From a virus: 31,627 bases of DNA. The stretch spans positions 1 through 31,627 of IMG/VR virus record IMGVR_UViG_3300025646_000198. The stretch is one strand, 5' to 3'. The translations under genes and the position numbers were made by a program. Position 1 is the stretch's first letter. Every line of letters begins with the position of its first letter. The notes under the pieces are model-generated. The model saw only the letters and a list, made by a program, of their open reading frames with translations. It searched no databases and had not been told where the DNA came from. Positions 23,805 to 31,200 of this stretch are shown here, piece after piece.

Positions 23805-23981
23805 TTATTCGTCAATATGTTTTTGTAAAGTTTCGTTAATCGACTTCATCGTAGCGTCTATAATCACAAACAATGTATTAACATCAATGTTCTTTTGTCG
23901 CAACGCATATAACACTTTCAAATCTTCACGAACCATATTAAGCGTGACTTCTAAATCAAACACTCTTTTTTCTAATTCCAT
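23805..23981 (-). CDS. Small coiled-coil protein
   Basis: 58 residues from ATG 23981 (MELEKRVFDLEVTLNMVRED), preferred to the frame's first Met at 24005 because AAGG lies 9 bases upstream and it avoids overlap with the preceding gene. Heptad Leu/Val/Ile spacing and charge suggest a coiled coil, followed by a second helix (VIIDATMKSINETLQKHID). Function unknown. Confidence 0.55.
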   Translation of the reverse strand: MELEKRVFDLEVTLNMVREDLKVLYALRQKNIDVNTLFVIIDATMKSINETLQKHIDE

Positions 23982-23982
23982 A

Positions 23983-24285
23983 TTAGTCTGCCTTATAGTC
24001 ATCATCGACTGTGGTTTCTAAATAAAACTTACGGGCTTCTTCTAATGCTTCTTTGTAGGTTAGACCGAACTTGTCATCAACCACAATATGTTTGCTATCG
24101 AAACCTTTCCACGCACACAGTCCTTTATCGTTGAACCCAATGTTAAATTGTGCTTCACGATTACCGACTTCGACAAAGAAGTAGAAGACATCGTAATTTT
24201 GGTGTGGTATTCCAGCACCGAAACGATACCCAATCTTCTCCATGTCACGTATCAACTTGTTTTCAAATTGGTCTTGTTTTTCCAT
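23983..24285 (-). CDS. Small GY-type hypothetical protein
   Basis: 100 residues. Helix ENKLIRDMEKIGYRFG, strands YDVFYFFVEV, EAQFNIGFND and HIVVDDKFG, then helix TYKEALEEARKFYLET and an acidic tail. It shares the helix-GY-β-meander layout with proteins starting at 24661, 21477 and 20377. AGGAGG precedes the ATG. No recognised family. Confidence 0.6.
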   Translation of the reverse strand: MEKQDQFENKLIRDMEKIGYRFGAGIPHQNYDVFYFFVEVGNREAQFNIGFNDKGLCAWKGFDSKHIVVDDKFGLTYKEALEEARKFYLETTVDDDYKAD

Positions 24286-24310
24286 TTCAAGAACCTCCTG
24301 TGATTTTATT

Positions 24311-24661
24311 TTACTTAATAATTATAAATCCGTCAATAAATAATTGTAAAATATGTGTCATATCAATCCAATCGGCAAATGAGAATTGGTCTATTTCGTT
24401 TTCAAACTCTAAATAATTGTCTTTGGAATAACGCTTACTGTATATACTTGGTAATTTCTTGTGATCGTTTGTCGCATAGAGTTTCACTTCCTTTGTTTTG
24501 TAGTTTATGCGTATAGACACTTCCACATTATTAAAGTTTTTGGTTAAACGATTTAACACAAACCAATAGTCGTCAGTAAATCGGTGATAGAAGAACCCAT
24601 ATTTAATTAAATCCATTTCTTGAACGTCATCAGCCAAGCGAACATTTTTTAGTTTTTTCAT
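24311..24661 (-). CDS. First gene of early operon, GY-type hypothetical protein
   Basis: 116 residues. Helix DVQEMDLIKYGFFYHRF, then strands DYWFVLNRL, VEVSIRINYKTKEVKLYATN, then a C-terminal helix DWIDMTHILQLFIDGFIIIK. GGAGG lies 5 bases before the ATG. As the first gene after the control region it is probably among the earliest expressed. Function unknown; layout shared with three later genes of the operon. Confidence 0.65.
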   Translation of the reverse strand: MKKLKNVRLADDVQEMDLIKYGFFYHRFTDDYWFVLNRLTKNFNNVEVSIRINYKTKEVKLYATNDHKKLPSIYSKRYSKDNYLEFENEIDQFSFADWIDMTHILQLFIDGFIIIK

Positions 24662-25057
24662 AAAACCTCCACACCACGATTATATCGTATCATATTTTAT
24701 TTGCTACCTATTGTTATATAAAATATGAACACTATTTATATATAGTGATTATATATATTAAAGAATAGATATAATATTTTATCTATACTATCATAGACAT
24801 TATAAAATATATTGACATTATAATTAAAGAATTATATATTTCTTAAAAAATATAAATATATTTAATTATTAACTATCACTTAATACGAATATAACTATCA
24901 TTTAACACAACAAGTAAATATACTTAACAACTAAAAAACAATACAAAAAGAAATTAAGCGATTTAAGACACGATTTTTTTTCGGTAATACAAATACTCTA
25001 CCCAACCCATTATCGTTGCTCTATGGGGTTATAAATGGCGTTAGAAGTGATTTCACA
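24662..25057 (-). promoter_or_regulatory. AT-rich control region of the early operon
   Basis: About 400 bases with no gene. A TATAAT box lies near 24692-24687, shortly before the first early gene, without a clear -35. Direct repeats TAACTATCACTTAA (24870-24883) and TAACTATCATTTAA (24892-24905) are 22 bases apart, about two helical turns. GACATTATAA occurs at 24796-24805 and 24814-24823. Inverted repeats are CACTAT/ATAGTG (24730-24747) and GTGATTTCAC (25047-25056). AACTATCACT also occurs near 12568 in the other AT-rich region. This looks like an operator-rich promoter region. Confidence 0.5.
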
Positions 25058-25321
25058 AATAAAAACACCCACCGAAGGAGGGCGATGGGTGTAGGTCAAT
25101 GGGTATATTGGTAATCGCTGTGTCGAACGGATGGCACATTTGTTTATTTGTTCCACTTGATACAATCTCGTGTTAGCGATTAGTATTCTGGTGGAGGTGA
25201 TGGGTATTACCCCATGTTTCTATAACACTCGGAGGTTAGCGTTACAGTCATCAAACACCCCCGTAGATAGACAAGTGCCTCTCAATACAATTTCTCACTT
25301 TTGTAGAAAGCACTTATCTAT
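25058..25321 (-). ncRNA. Candidate structured non-coding RNA with three anti-Shine-Dalgarno motifs
   Basis: A ~260-base minus-strand unit with a TATAAT at 25332-25327 and a terminator at its end. Stems: 25321-25310 with 25278-25267 (12 bp, one G-U), 25247-25238 with 25229-25220 (10 bp, two G-U, 8-base loop AACCUCCG), outer GUGUUU/AAACAU beside it, 25182-25175 with 25119-25112 (8 bp), and the terminator stem. CCUCC occurs in that loop, in AUCACCUCC (25201-25193, identical to the tail of bacterial 16S rRNA) and in CCUCCUU (25081-25075). No open frame with a ribosome site is present on this strand. Function not known; titration of ribosome sites is inference. Confidence 0.55.
25061..25092 (-). 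terminator. Intrinsic terminator of late block / ncRNA
   Basis: On the minus strand ACACCCA (25092-25086), a 14-base loop and TGGGTGT (25071-25065) run into TTTTATTTG. A perfect 7-bp GC-rich stem with U-tract makes it one of the strongest terminators in the genome. Confidence 0.85.
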
Positions 25322-25326
25322 AAATT

Positions 25327-25332
25327 ATTATA
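25327..25332 (-). promoter_or_regulatory. TATAAT box in front of the ncRNA candidate
   Basis: A perfect -10 hexamer on the minus strand, 3 bases after the stop codon of the last late gene. The expected start point coincides with the first base of the 12-bp stem of the RNA. The -35 region (around GTGGCA) does not match consensus. Confidence 0.45.
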
Positions 25333-25334
25333 CA

Positions 25335-26192
25335 CTATTTTACGACTTCTGCCACTTCATAGATACGCAGTTCTTTGACCAACGAACCGTTATCGTGGGA
25401 TTCAATGAATTTAGAGATATAATTTCTACGGACATCATAGATTTTAGCATAATCGTTCATAATATCAAGCCCTAATTTGAACGCAAAGCCATAGGACATA
25501 ATGGAAAGACCAACATTGAATACCGAATCATAGACTGCTTGACCGATAGACACATCGTTAGAGATGACTGCCGATGAAGAAATTGCCAATGTGACAAAGG
25601 TTAAGACCATTTTAGGGAATAATTCTCGTAGAATGGTGTTCTTTTCACTGTATAGTGCCATTTGAATACGATTTTTTATATCATACGCACTTAAATATGT
25701 TTGCGAATCAACAAATGGGAAGTCAAAATCGCCATGTTTAAGTTTCTTGATTAACAAGAAATGCCATTTGGTCAATGAATAGTCATCTAATTTAGGTTGT
25801 ATCTCTCTTAACGACAATTTATATAAATCTTCGGGTATGCCATTAGCGAACAACACATCTTTGACATATTGTTCTCGTTGCTTGATATAGTCTTGCTTCA
25901 CATAAAGACCAAACGTAGTCAATAACCCTTTGTCCTTGATTAGCGTAATCGCCTTATTTAACAAGTTCTTTGCTTCTGTGTAATTCAACTTTGCTTCACC
26001 ACTAATCTTGCCATCAGGAATACCAAAGTAAATCCACGCAATTTGTAAAAGGTATTTGAAAAAAAGTTCTAACCAAAAGCGTTCGGTAAGAATTTTGTTT
26101 AGGTCAAGTCCTACTTGTAAAACCGAATAAACAATTAAGATACCCAACACCAATGGGTATAATACAAACTTGTACGTATCTATCTTTTTCAT
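25335..26192 (-). CDS. Multi-spanning membrane protein, unknown function
   Basis: 285 residues. Membrane segments at ~11-28 (FVLYPLVLGILIVYSVL) and ~39-57 (WLELFFKYLLQIAWIYFGI). A soluble charged middle follows (70-190; NYTEAKNLLNKAITLIKDKG). Two more segments are at ~197-215 (MVLTFVTLAISSSAVI) and ~225-245 (GLSIMSYGFAFKLGLDIM). It is the last and largest gene of the post-fibre membrane cassette and overlaps the 66-residue protein by 4 bases. Possible roles are lysis, superinfection exclusion or envelope remodelling. No enzyme motif is visible. Confidence 0.7.
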   Translation of the reverse strand: MKKIDTYKFVLYPLVLGILIVYSVLQVGLDLNKILTERFWLELFFKYLLQIAWIYFGIPDGKISGEAKLNYTEAKNLLNKAITLIKDKGLLTTFGLYVKQDYIKQREQYVKDVLFANGIPEDLYKLSLREIQPKLDDYSLTKWHFLLIKKLKHGDFDFPFVDSQTYLSAYDIKNRIQMALYSEKNTILRELFPKMVLTFVTLAISSSAVISNDVSIGQAVYDSVFNVGLSIMSYGFAFKLGLDIMNDYAKIYDVRRNYISKFIESHDNGSLVKELRIYEVAEVVK

Positions 26193-26389
26193 TTATCACC
26201 CCACACTTTATCGGCAATAAGAAATGCCAACGGCACTGCCAAGATTAGCAAAATAGAGATAACCGAAGGGCTGGAAATGAACGTAATAAAGTCAAAGTTT
26301 GTTAGTATCGCATACACCACCCATAGAACACTTACTACAACGCCTATAAACGTCATTACAAGCGATTCTTTTAATTTCTTAATGTTCAT
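26189..26389 (-). CDS. Small two-helix membrane protein, holin-like
   Basis: 66 residues: a basic N-terminus (MNIKKLKES), a membrane helix (VMTFIGVVVSVLWVVYAIL), a short loop, a second helix (SVISILLILAVPLAFLIA) and a charged end (DKVWGDK). The size, topology and charged C-terminus fit class II holins, which make membrane lesions at lysis. It lies in the right genomic place. Holins share little sequence, so this remains a topology-based call. Confidence 0.55.
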   Translation of the reverse strand: MNIKKLKESLVMTFIGVVVSVLWVVYAILTNFDFITFISSPSVISILLILAVPLAFLIADKVWGDK

Positions 26390-26390
26390 A

Positions 26391-26867
26391 TTACAAACCT
26401 AAAAGTTTGTTCTCTTGGAAGATTTTTTCTCGTTGTAAAGAATCTATCATAAGTAGCGTATAACCAATCGTGCCACTAATTAGCGACACAATGCCAAAGG
26501 TATAGAGAACGGAAGATAATTGACCAATAACATAGACACCACCAATTAACATACCAAACGAACTCGCATATTCTAATAGTTGAATAAAACGCCAAAAGGC
26601 AGGAACAGGTCTTCCTTGAATATCGCTAATATGTAGCACTTGGGTTAGACGTTTTCTAATTTGGGTAATATAAACCAAAACCAATATGGCAAGAATTACT
26701 AACGCCCAAACGCTAAATACGACTTGTCCTCCACCCGTTCCAGGTGTTGTATCGGTTGTCGTTGTAATATCAATGGCAACAACACCAATGTAAATAAGTG
26801 GGACAACCCAAATAAAGATGAAGCCTAAAACACGCAACCAACTACTTTGCTTTTTCTTTTTTTTCAT
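26391..26867 (-). CDS. Four-helix membrane protein
   Basis: 158 residues. A basic start (MKKKKKQSSW) and four hydrophobic segments: VLGFIFIWVVPLIYIGVVAI, VVFSVWALVILAILVLVYI, EYASSFGMLIGGVYVIGQLS and YTFGIVSLISGTIGYTLLMI. It ends QREKIFQENKLLGL. No recognised family. GGAGG-type site before the ATG. Part of the cassette of consecutive membrane proteins. Confidence 0.65.
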   Translation of the reverse strand: MKKKKKQSSWLRVLGFIFIWVVPLIYIGVVAIDITTTTDTTPGTGGGQVVFSVWALVILAILVLVYITQIRKRLTQVLHISDIQGRPVPAFWRFIQLLEYASSFGMLIGGVYVIGQLSSVLYTFGIVSLISGTIGYTLLMIDSLQREKIFQENKLLGL

Positions 26868-26886
26868 AACAACCTCCGTTGATTAA

Positions 26887-27336
26887 CTAATCTTTCTTTT
26901 TTAATATCGACACTGCTTTTTGTTCGACTGTCTTAACGGCTTGATTTACTTTCTCTTGGATTTGTTCTTGTATCGAGAGTTCTTGTTTCTTTTGTTCAAG
27001 TTGCTCACCTAATTCTTTCACTTTTTTATTTGGACTATTCTTGGCAATTTCCATAAGCAAGTCATCATTCGCTTGTTGGTAATCTTTTTGTGCTTGTTCG
27101 AGTTCTTTAATGCGTAATGCGTCAAGGTTTGTCATTTCTTTTAATTCGGCAATCTTATCGGTCAAAGCAACAATCGCACCATTACTTGGAATAAATGTTC
27201 GTAGAATTGTAGATATACCGACAAACCCAGCAGTGCCTAAACCCATAACCCAAGTCCAAGCGTTGTTAAGTAATTCGGTGAGAAATCCTAATGTTTCAGG
27301 TTGTTCGCCAACCACTTCGGTTAATAGATGTAGCAT
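26887..27336 (-). CDS. Membrane-anchored coiled-coil protein
   Basis: 149 residues. One hydrophobic segment at ~24-46 (LNNAWTWVMGLGTAGFVGIS) is followed by a ~90-residue coiled coil (LTDKIAELKEMTNLDALRIK, KELGEQLEQKKQELSIQEQI) and a Lys-rich end. The start overlaps the upstream stop as TAATG, so it is coupled to the 108-residue coiled-coil protein. A single membrane anchor plus long coil recalls spanin- or injection-type parts, but the function is unknown. Confidence 0.6.
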   Translation of the reverse strand: MLHLLTEVVGEQPETLGFLTELLNNAWTWVMGLGTAGFVGISTILRTFIPSNGAIVALTDKIAELKEMTNLDALRIKELEQAQKDYQQANDDLLMEIAKNSPNKKVKELGEQLEQKKQELSIQEQIQEKVNQAVKTVEQKAVSILKKKD

Positions 27337-27662
27337 TATTCTTCTCCTTTAATAACAGCAAGTTCGTGTTTCAATGCTTTTACTTCTTCTTGTAAAAGTT
27401 CAATATCTTTACTTAACAAAATAAAGCGATTGGTAATAAGTTCTTCTTGGGCAAGTTGTTCTTGTTTAATCTTCGCTTCATATTGTTGTCTATTCAGTTC
27501 TGCTTGTTTTTGTAATTCTTCAATAAACCCTTCGGCAACCCATTGTAAAAGATGAACTTCAATGATTTCGCCATTGGGTGCTTTTTGTAAATAGACCAAT
27601 TTGTCCTTAACGGCAATTTGTTTGCGTTGTTGTTCTTTGATTTGACTTAATGTTGCTCTCAT
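27336..27662 (-). CDS. Coiled-coil protein
   Basis: 108 residues. A short β-segment (DKLVYLQKAPNGEIIEVHLL) is followed by a long charged coiled coil (FIEELQKQAELNRQQYEAKI then LLQEEVKALKHELAVIKGEE). No membrane segment. The gene starts just after the third copy of the repeated late promoter module, which suggests it opens its own transcription unit together with the membrane proteins behind it. Confidence 0.6.
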   Translation of the reverse strand: MRATLSQIKEQQRKQIAVKDKLVYLQKAPNGEIIEVHLLQWVAEGFIEELQKQAELNRQQYEAKIKQEQLAQEELITNRFILLSKDIELLQEEVKALKHELAVIKGEE

Positions 27663-27671
27663 AGTTATACC

Positions 27672-27692
27672 ACCTATAATAATTATATCATT
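27672..27692 (-). promoter_or_regulatory. Late promoter/RBS module, copy C
   Basis: 21 bases identical to parts of 1022-1047 and 6769-6794 (minus strand AATGATATAATTATTATAGG plus T), followed by GG as the ribosome site of the coiled-coil gene at 27662. Confidence 0.55.
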
Positions 27693-27981
27693 ATTTTTTT
27701 AACACCCTTTTTAGTATGTAATATGCCGATGTAGGTATGATTAACCACATAGGTATAATCGGTTGTGCGAAGAAGATATAGATACTTGTAGCGATGATAA
27801 GAAATTGATTATCTTTGGTTATAAACCACAGGACTAAAAAAGGCAACCAAAACATAGACCAAAACAAGTTTGCTAACAAAAGAGAAAGCCACCCATAACG
27901 AGTGGCGAATAACTCTTTTAGTATTCTCTTGACTTTACCCTTTGCTGTCAATGTGCTTTCTTCGGTTTTCTTTGAACTCAT
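27691..27981 (-). CDS. Small membrane protein, holin-like
   Basis: 96 residues. A basic N-terminus (SSKKTEESTLTAKGKVKRIL) is followed by hydrophobic segments WLSLLLANLFWSMFWLPFLV and FLIIATSIYIFFAQPIIPMW, running into a third short one and a basic end (YILKRVLKK). The topology would suit a holin or other small pore former. Its first 46 bases overlap the 41-residue gene upstream. No sequence family recognised. Confidence 0.55.
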   Translation of the reverse strand: MSSKKTEESTLTAKGKVKRILKELFATRYGWLSLLLANLFWSMFWLPFLVLWFITKDNQFLIIATSIYIFFAQPIIPMWLIIPTSAYYILKRVLKK

Positions 27982-28060
27982 TGAACGCTTCTTTCAACTC
28001 TTTCCATTTAGGGTAGCGTTTGAACTCTCGTTTGTATCGTGCTTCGTTATATCTACGCAT
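27935..28060 (-). CDS. Small basic peptide gene
   Basis: 41 residues, start ATG 28060 overlapping the stop of the 55-residue gene (ATGCGTAG). Very basic and helical (MRRYNEARYKREFKRYPKWK, ELKEAFNEFKENRRKHIDSK). It overlaps the following membrane-protein gene by 46 bases in another frame, which lowers confidence, but the composition is protein-like and no other frame covers 27982-28052. Confidence 0.45.
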   Translation of the reverse strand: MRRYNEARYKREFKRYPKWKELKEAFNEFKENRRKHIDSKG

Positions 28061-28220
28061 TAGTGATTTGGAACAAGATTTCTTCTACTGTGGTTTTGCC
28101 ACAACGCACTTTACCAACAAGTTCTTTTGGTAATTCTCGTTCGTTAAAAGGTTCGTGTGATGAGTGTATCGCCACGATAACACCTTCTTCGTTTTCTTCA
28201 TATTGATAATAAATTTCCAT
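28053..28220 (-). CDS. Small acidic protein after the tail fibre
   Basis: 55 residues, start ATG 28220 with AAAGGAG 6 bases upstream, 12 bases after the fibre stop. Sequence begins MEIYYQYEENEEGVIVAIHS and ends VRCGKTTVEEILFQITNA. It is β-rich then helical, not recognised. It could be a fibre-assembly helper by position, but nothing in the sequence proves that. Confidence 0.65.
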   Translation of the reverse strand: MEIYYQYEENEEGVIVAIHSSHEPFNERELPKELVGKVRCGKTTVEEILFQITNA

Positions 28221-28231
28221 ATTATTCTCCT

Positions 28232-31200
28232 TTAATAATTAACACCATAGATTTTCACAGTAGAAGCATTACGAAGTTTAATGTCTAATTGTGTTCCATC
28301 GGTATTATTTCTAAACACATAAGCACTTGCGATAGTTCCACTATCGTCAATACACACAGCACCAACACCTTCTCGGTCTTGTCCTGCGTTTGCGTAGGTT
28401 AAATCGGCAACGGGTAATTTAGCAACACCCCAAATGATTTCATCGCTATTAACATAAAGTTCAACACGAATTTGGATTTCATCAAATGTATCAATGTCCG
28501 TTACGGTTAATGTGCCATCACTTATTCTTGAACCCAACAAAGTATAACTTGGAATAATAGTCGCACCACTGAAATTACCATCTTTGTCGATATAAGATTT
28601 TTCAACACCATTAAATCGGAACGATACAATTTTTCCCGTAGAAGAAGAATTGTTTTGATTTACAACTAACGCAGGGTTACTATCTGCGATGTTGCGAGAA
28701 ATAGTCGTTCCAGTTGTTGAAGGTGTAATCAAAGCGTTGTTTATTGTTGTGTAATTTCTAATTTGGGAAGTGGCAAATGTTCCGTCATTAGAAATATACG
28801 CTTGTGCCACACCTGCTTTTTGCCATACTTGTATATTGCCCGTAGCACTTGCGTTTGCGAGATTTACCGTTAAAGCAGGGTTTGTATCAGCAACGTTGCG
28901 AGAGATTAAAGTGCCACTTGATGATGGGTGAATTAAAGCATTGTTTGAAGTGATTTTATTAGCAACATATTCGGCTCTCATAACACCATATTGGTCGATA
29001 AAAATTTGCGTTATATTATTTACTTTCCACTCTTGTAAATTCGTTGCGTGACTTGCTAATGTATCAACAATGAGTGGAACACGAGTAGTAGCACCACTCT
29101 TGACTTGTAATTGTGCCGATGGCGATGTTTCATTGATACCAACATTACTACCACTCGGTTGTAAAATTAAGTTAGATGTAAAAGCACCATTATTTCTTTT
29201 TGCTTGAATAGTTGAATAACGCAATCCAGCGTCGCTATTATAACCAGAAGAAAAGTGTAAAGAACCTGTGTTCGCAGGGGTTGTTGCGTCTAATGTTTTA
29301 AAAATCGTTGTTTCATAAACACCATTAGTGGTTGTTGGTAAAGCAACTTCTAATTGCGTAGCAGGAGAACTCGTCCCAATCCCAACATTACCACTATCTC
29401 TAACAATGGTTAATCTTTCTGTAAATGAAGCACCACCAGTTTTAATATGAAATAAATTAGCACTTCCATCATAAACTAATTCAGCACCATTTGTTGTCGG
29501 TGTAGAACTTTCGCTTAAACGAATACCAGCGTTGTTTGCGTTTAAGTTTGTATCAATAGTTAAATATGTATCGCCACTACTTCTTAAAGATAATAGCGAA
29601 GCAGGAGAACTCGTCCCAATACCAACTTTTCCGTCATTGGTAATTCGCATTTTTTCAGTTTCGGAAGCAAAGTTTTTTGTATTAAAAGCAAGACCATAAA
29701 GAACACCACTACTTGCTTCACTTATTGAACTTATAGAACCAGCAATACCAGTTCCACCACTTGAAGCGTCATTAGAACGGAAAGATAACGTCCCAATAAC
29801 GTCACTCAAACCAACAGTAGTGTTTGTGTTTTCTATACGAAGTTCTTGCGAACCAGCACCAGCAATATGTAATTTCGTCAAAGGTGTAACACCAATACCA
29901 ATGTTGGGTGCGATTAACACAGCACTCGTATTGCGATTAAACACGAACTCGCTAACAGATGAATTACCAAACACCATTTGGTTGGACTTGTTGGTGTATG
30001 CTTCAAATCCAACTGCCGTTGAATTTGAGGCACTTACTAATTGTGAAGCGTTATAACCACTATCTCTACCAACAAATGTATTAGTGCCACCAGTTGTAAT
30101 AGAACGACCAGAATTAACACCAACGGCAACATTAGAACTTCCTGTGCTTGAAGAAAGTAAAGCACGATGACCTACTGCGACACTTAAACTACCACTTGTT
30201 ATATTTGATAACGCTTCCGTTCCTATGCTTGTTATTTGAGAACCAGTTGTAGAAAGATTACCAGAATTAACACCAAAGAATAAGTTTTGTGTTCCAGGTG
30301 TGGTTAGTAATCTCGTTCCATTTTGGTTGATAAACCCATCTTTGGTAATTTCTAATTTATTCGCACCAGCAAATTGTAAGCGTAAAATATCGCCTGTGGA
30401 AGAAGCGTTTGCTAAATTGACGATTAACGATGGGTTTGCGTCAGCGATATTGCGAGAGATGATAGTTCCGTTATTGGCGACATTTACATAAGCATAATTC
30501 GAACTACCAGAATTTCCCATACCAGTAGTAGTAGCAAACCTTCCGTCTAAATTCATTCTTGAAACTTGGGAACCATTTACTTGCCACTCTTGTAAGTTCG
30601 TACTATGACTTGGTAATGTATTAACAATTAAAGGAACAACATTAGTCGCACTGTTAGTTACTCGTGTATCGGTTAATGTTTGTGTGCCATCAATAATGTT
30701 CAATGTGTTATCTAACGCAGTGTCGGCATTGTCATAAGCCGTTTGACCTAAATCACCACGAAATGCCGTTGTTGAAGTTGTTCCCAAAGCAAGAGTTTCG
30801 GAAATCACAACATACGCACTACCACTCCAACGATATAACTTGTTGGTGTCTAACGCAACATAAAGAATATCGGTTTCACCAACTTCGGGGAAATCTTCTA
30901 ACGAATCATATTCGGCAAGGTCATCTTGTTCCCCACTTAAATACTGTGACGGAACTTTACCATTAGAACCTAACGGGACGACACCATTTGCCACACCCTT
31001 TTGCGATAACGGAATATAGGTTGATGACGCAGTAGCACTTCTTAAATAAGTTGTGTTAATCACATCGCCATTTTGGTCGGCTAACGCTTTTGGAACAACC
31101 GTTGTGCCGTCTTCAATATCGTCAATATCATTTTCGGCAGTGGTCATGCGACTTTCAAGTGAATCAATATCACTTTCGGCTGTGTCCATACGCCCTTCAA

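Noticed and set aside
25112-25182. tRNA-like or group I intron element
   Set aside because: GUUCGA resembles a T-loop but has no acceptor or anticodon stem; there is no interrupted gene and no intron core.
25170-25475. Plus-strand frame of 101 codons over the ncRNA candidate
   Set aside because: Overlaps the coding end of the 285-residue membrane protein and lacks a well-spaced ribosome site. The GGAGG runs on this strand are the complement of the CCUCC motifs, an alternative I cannot fully exclude.
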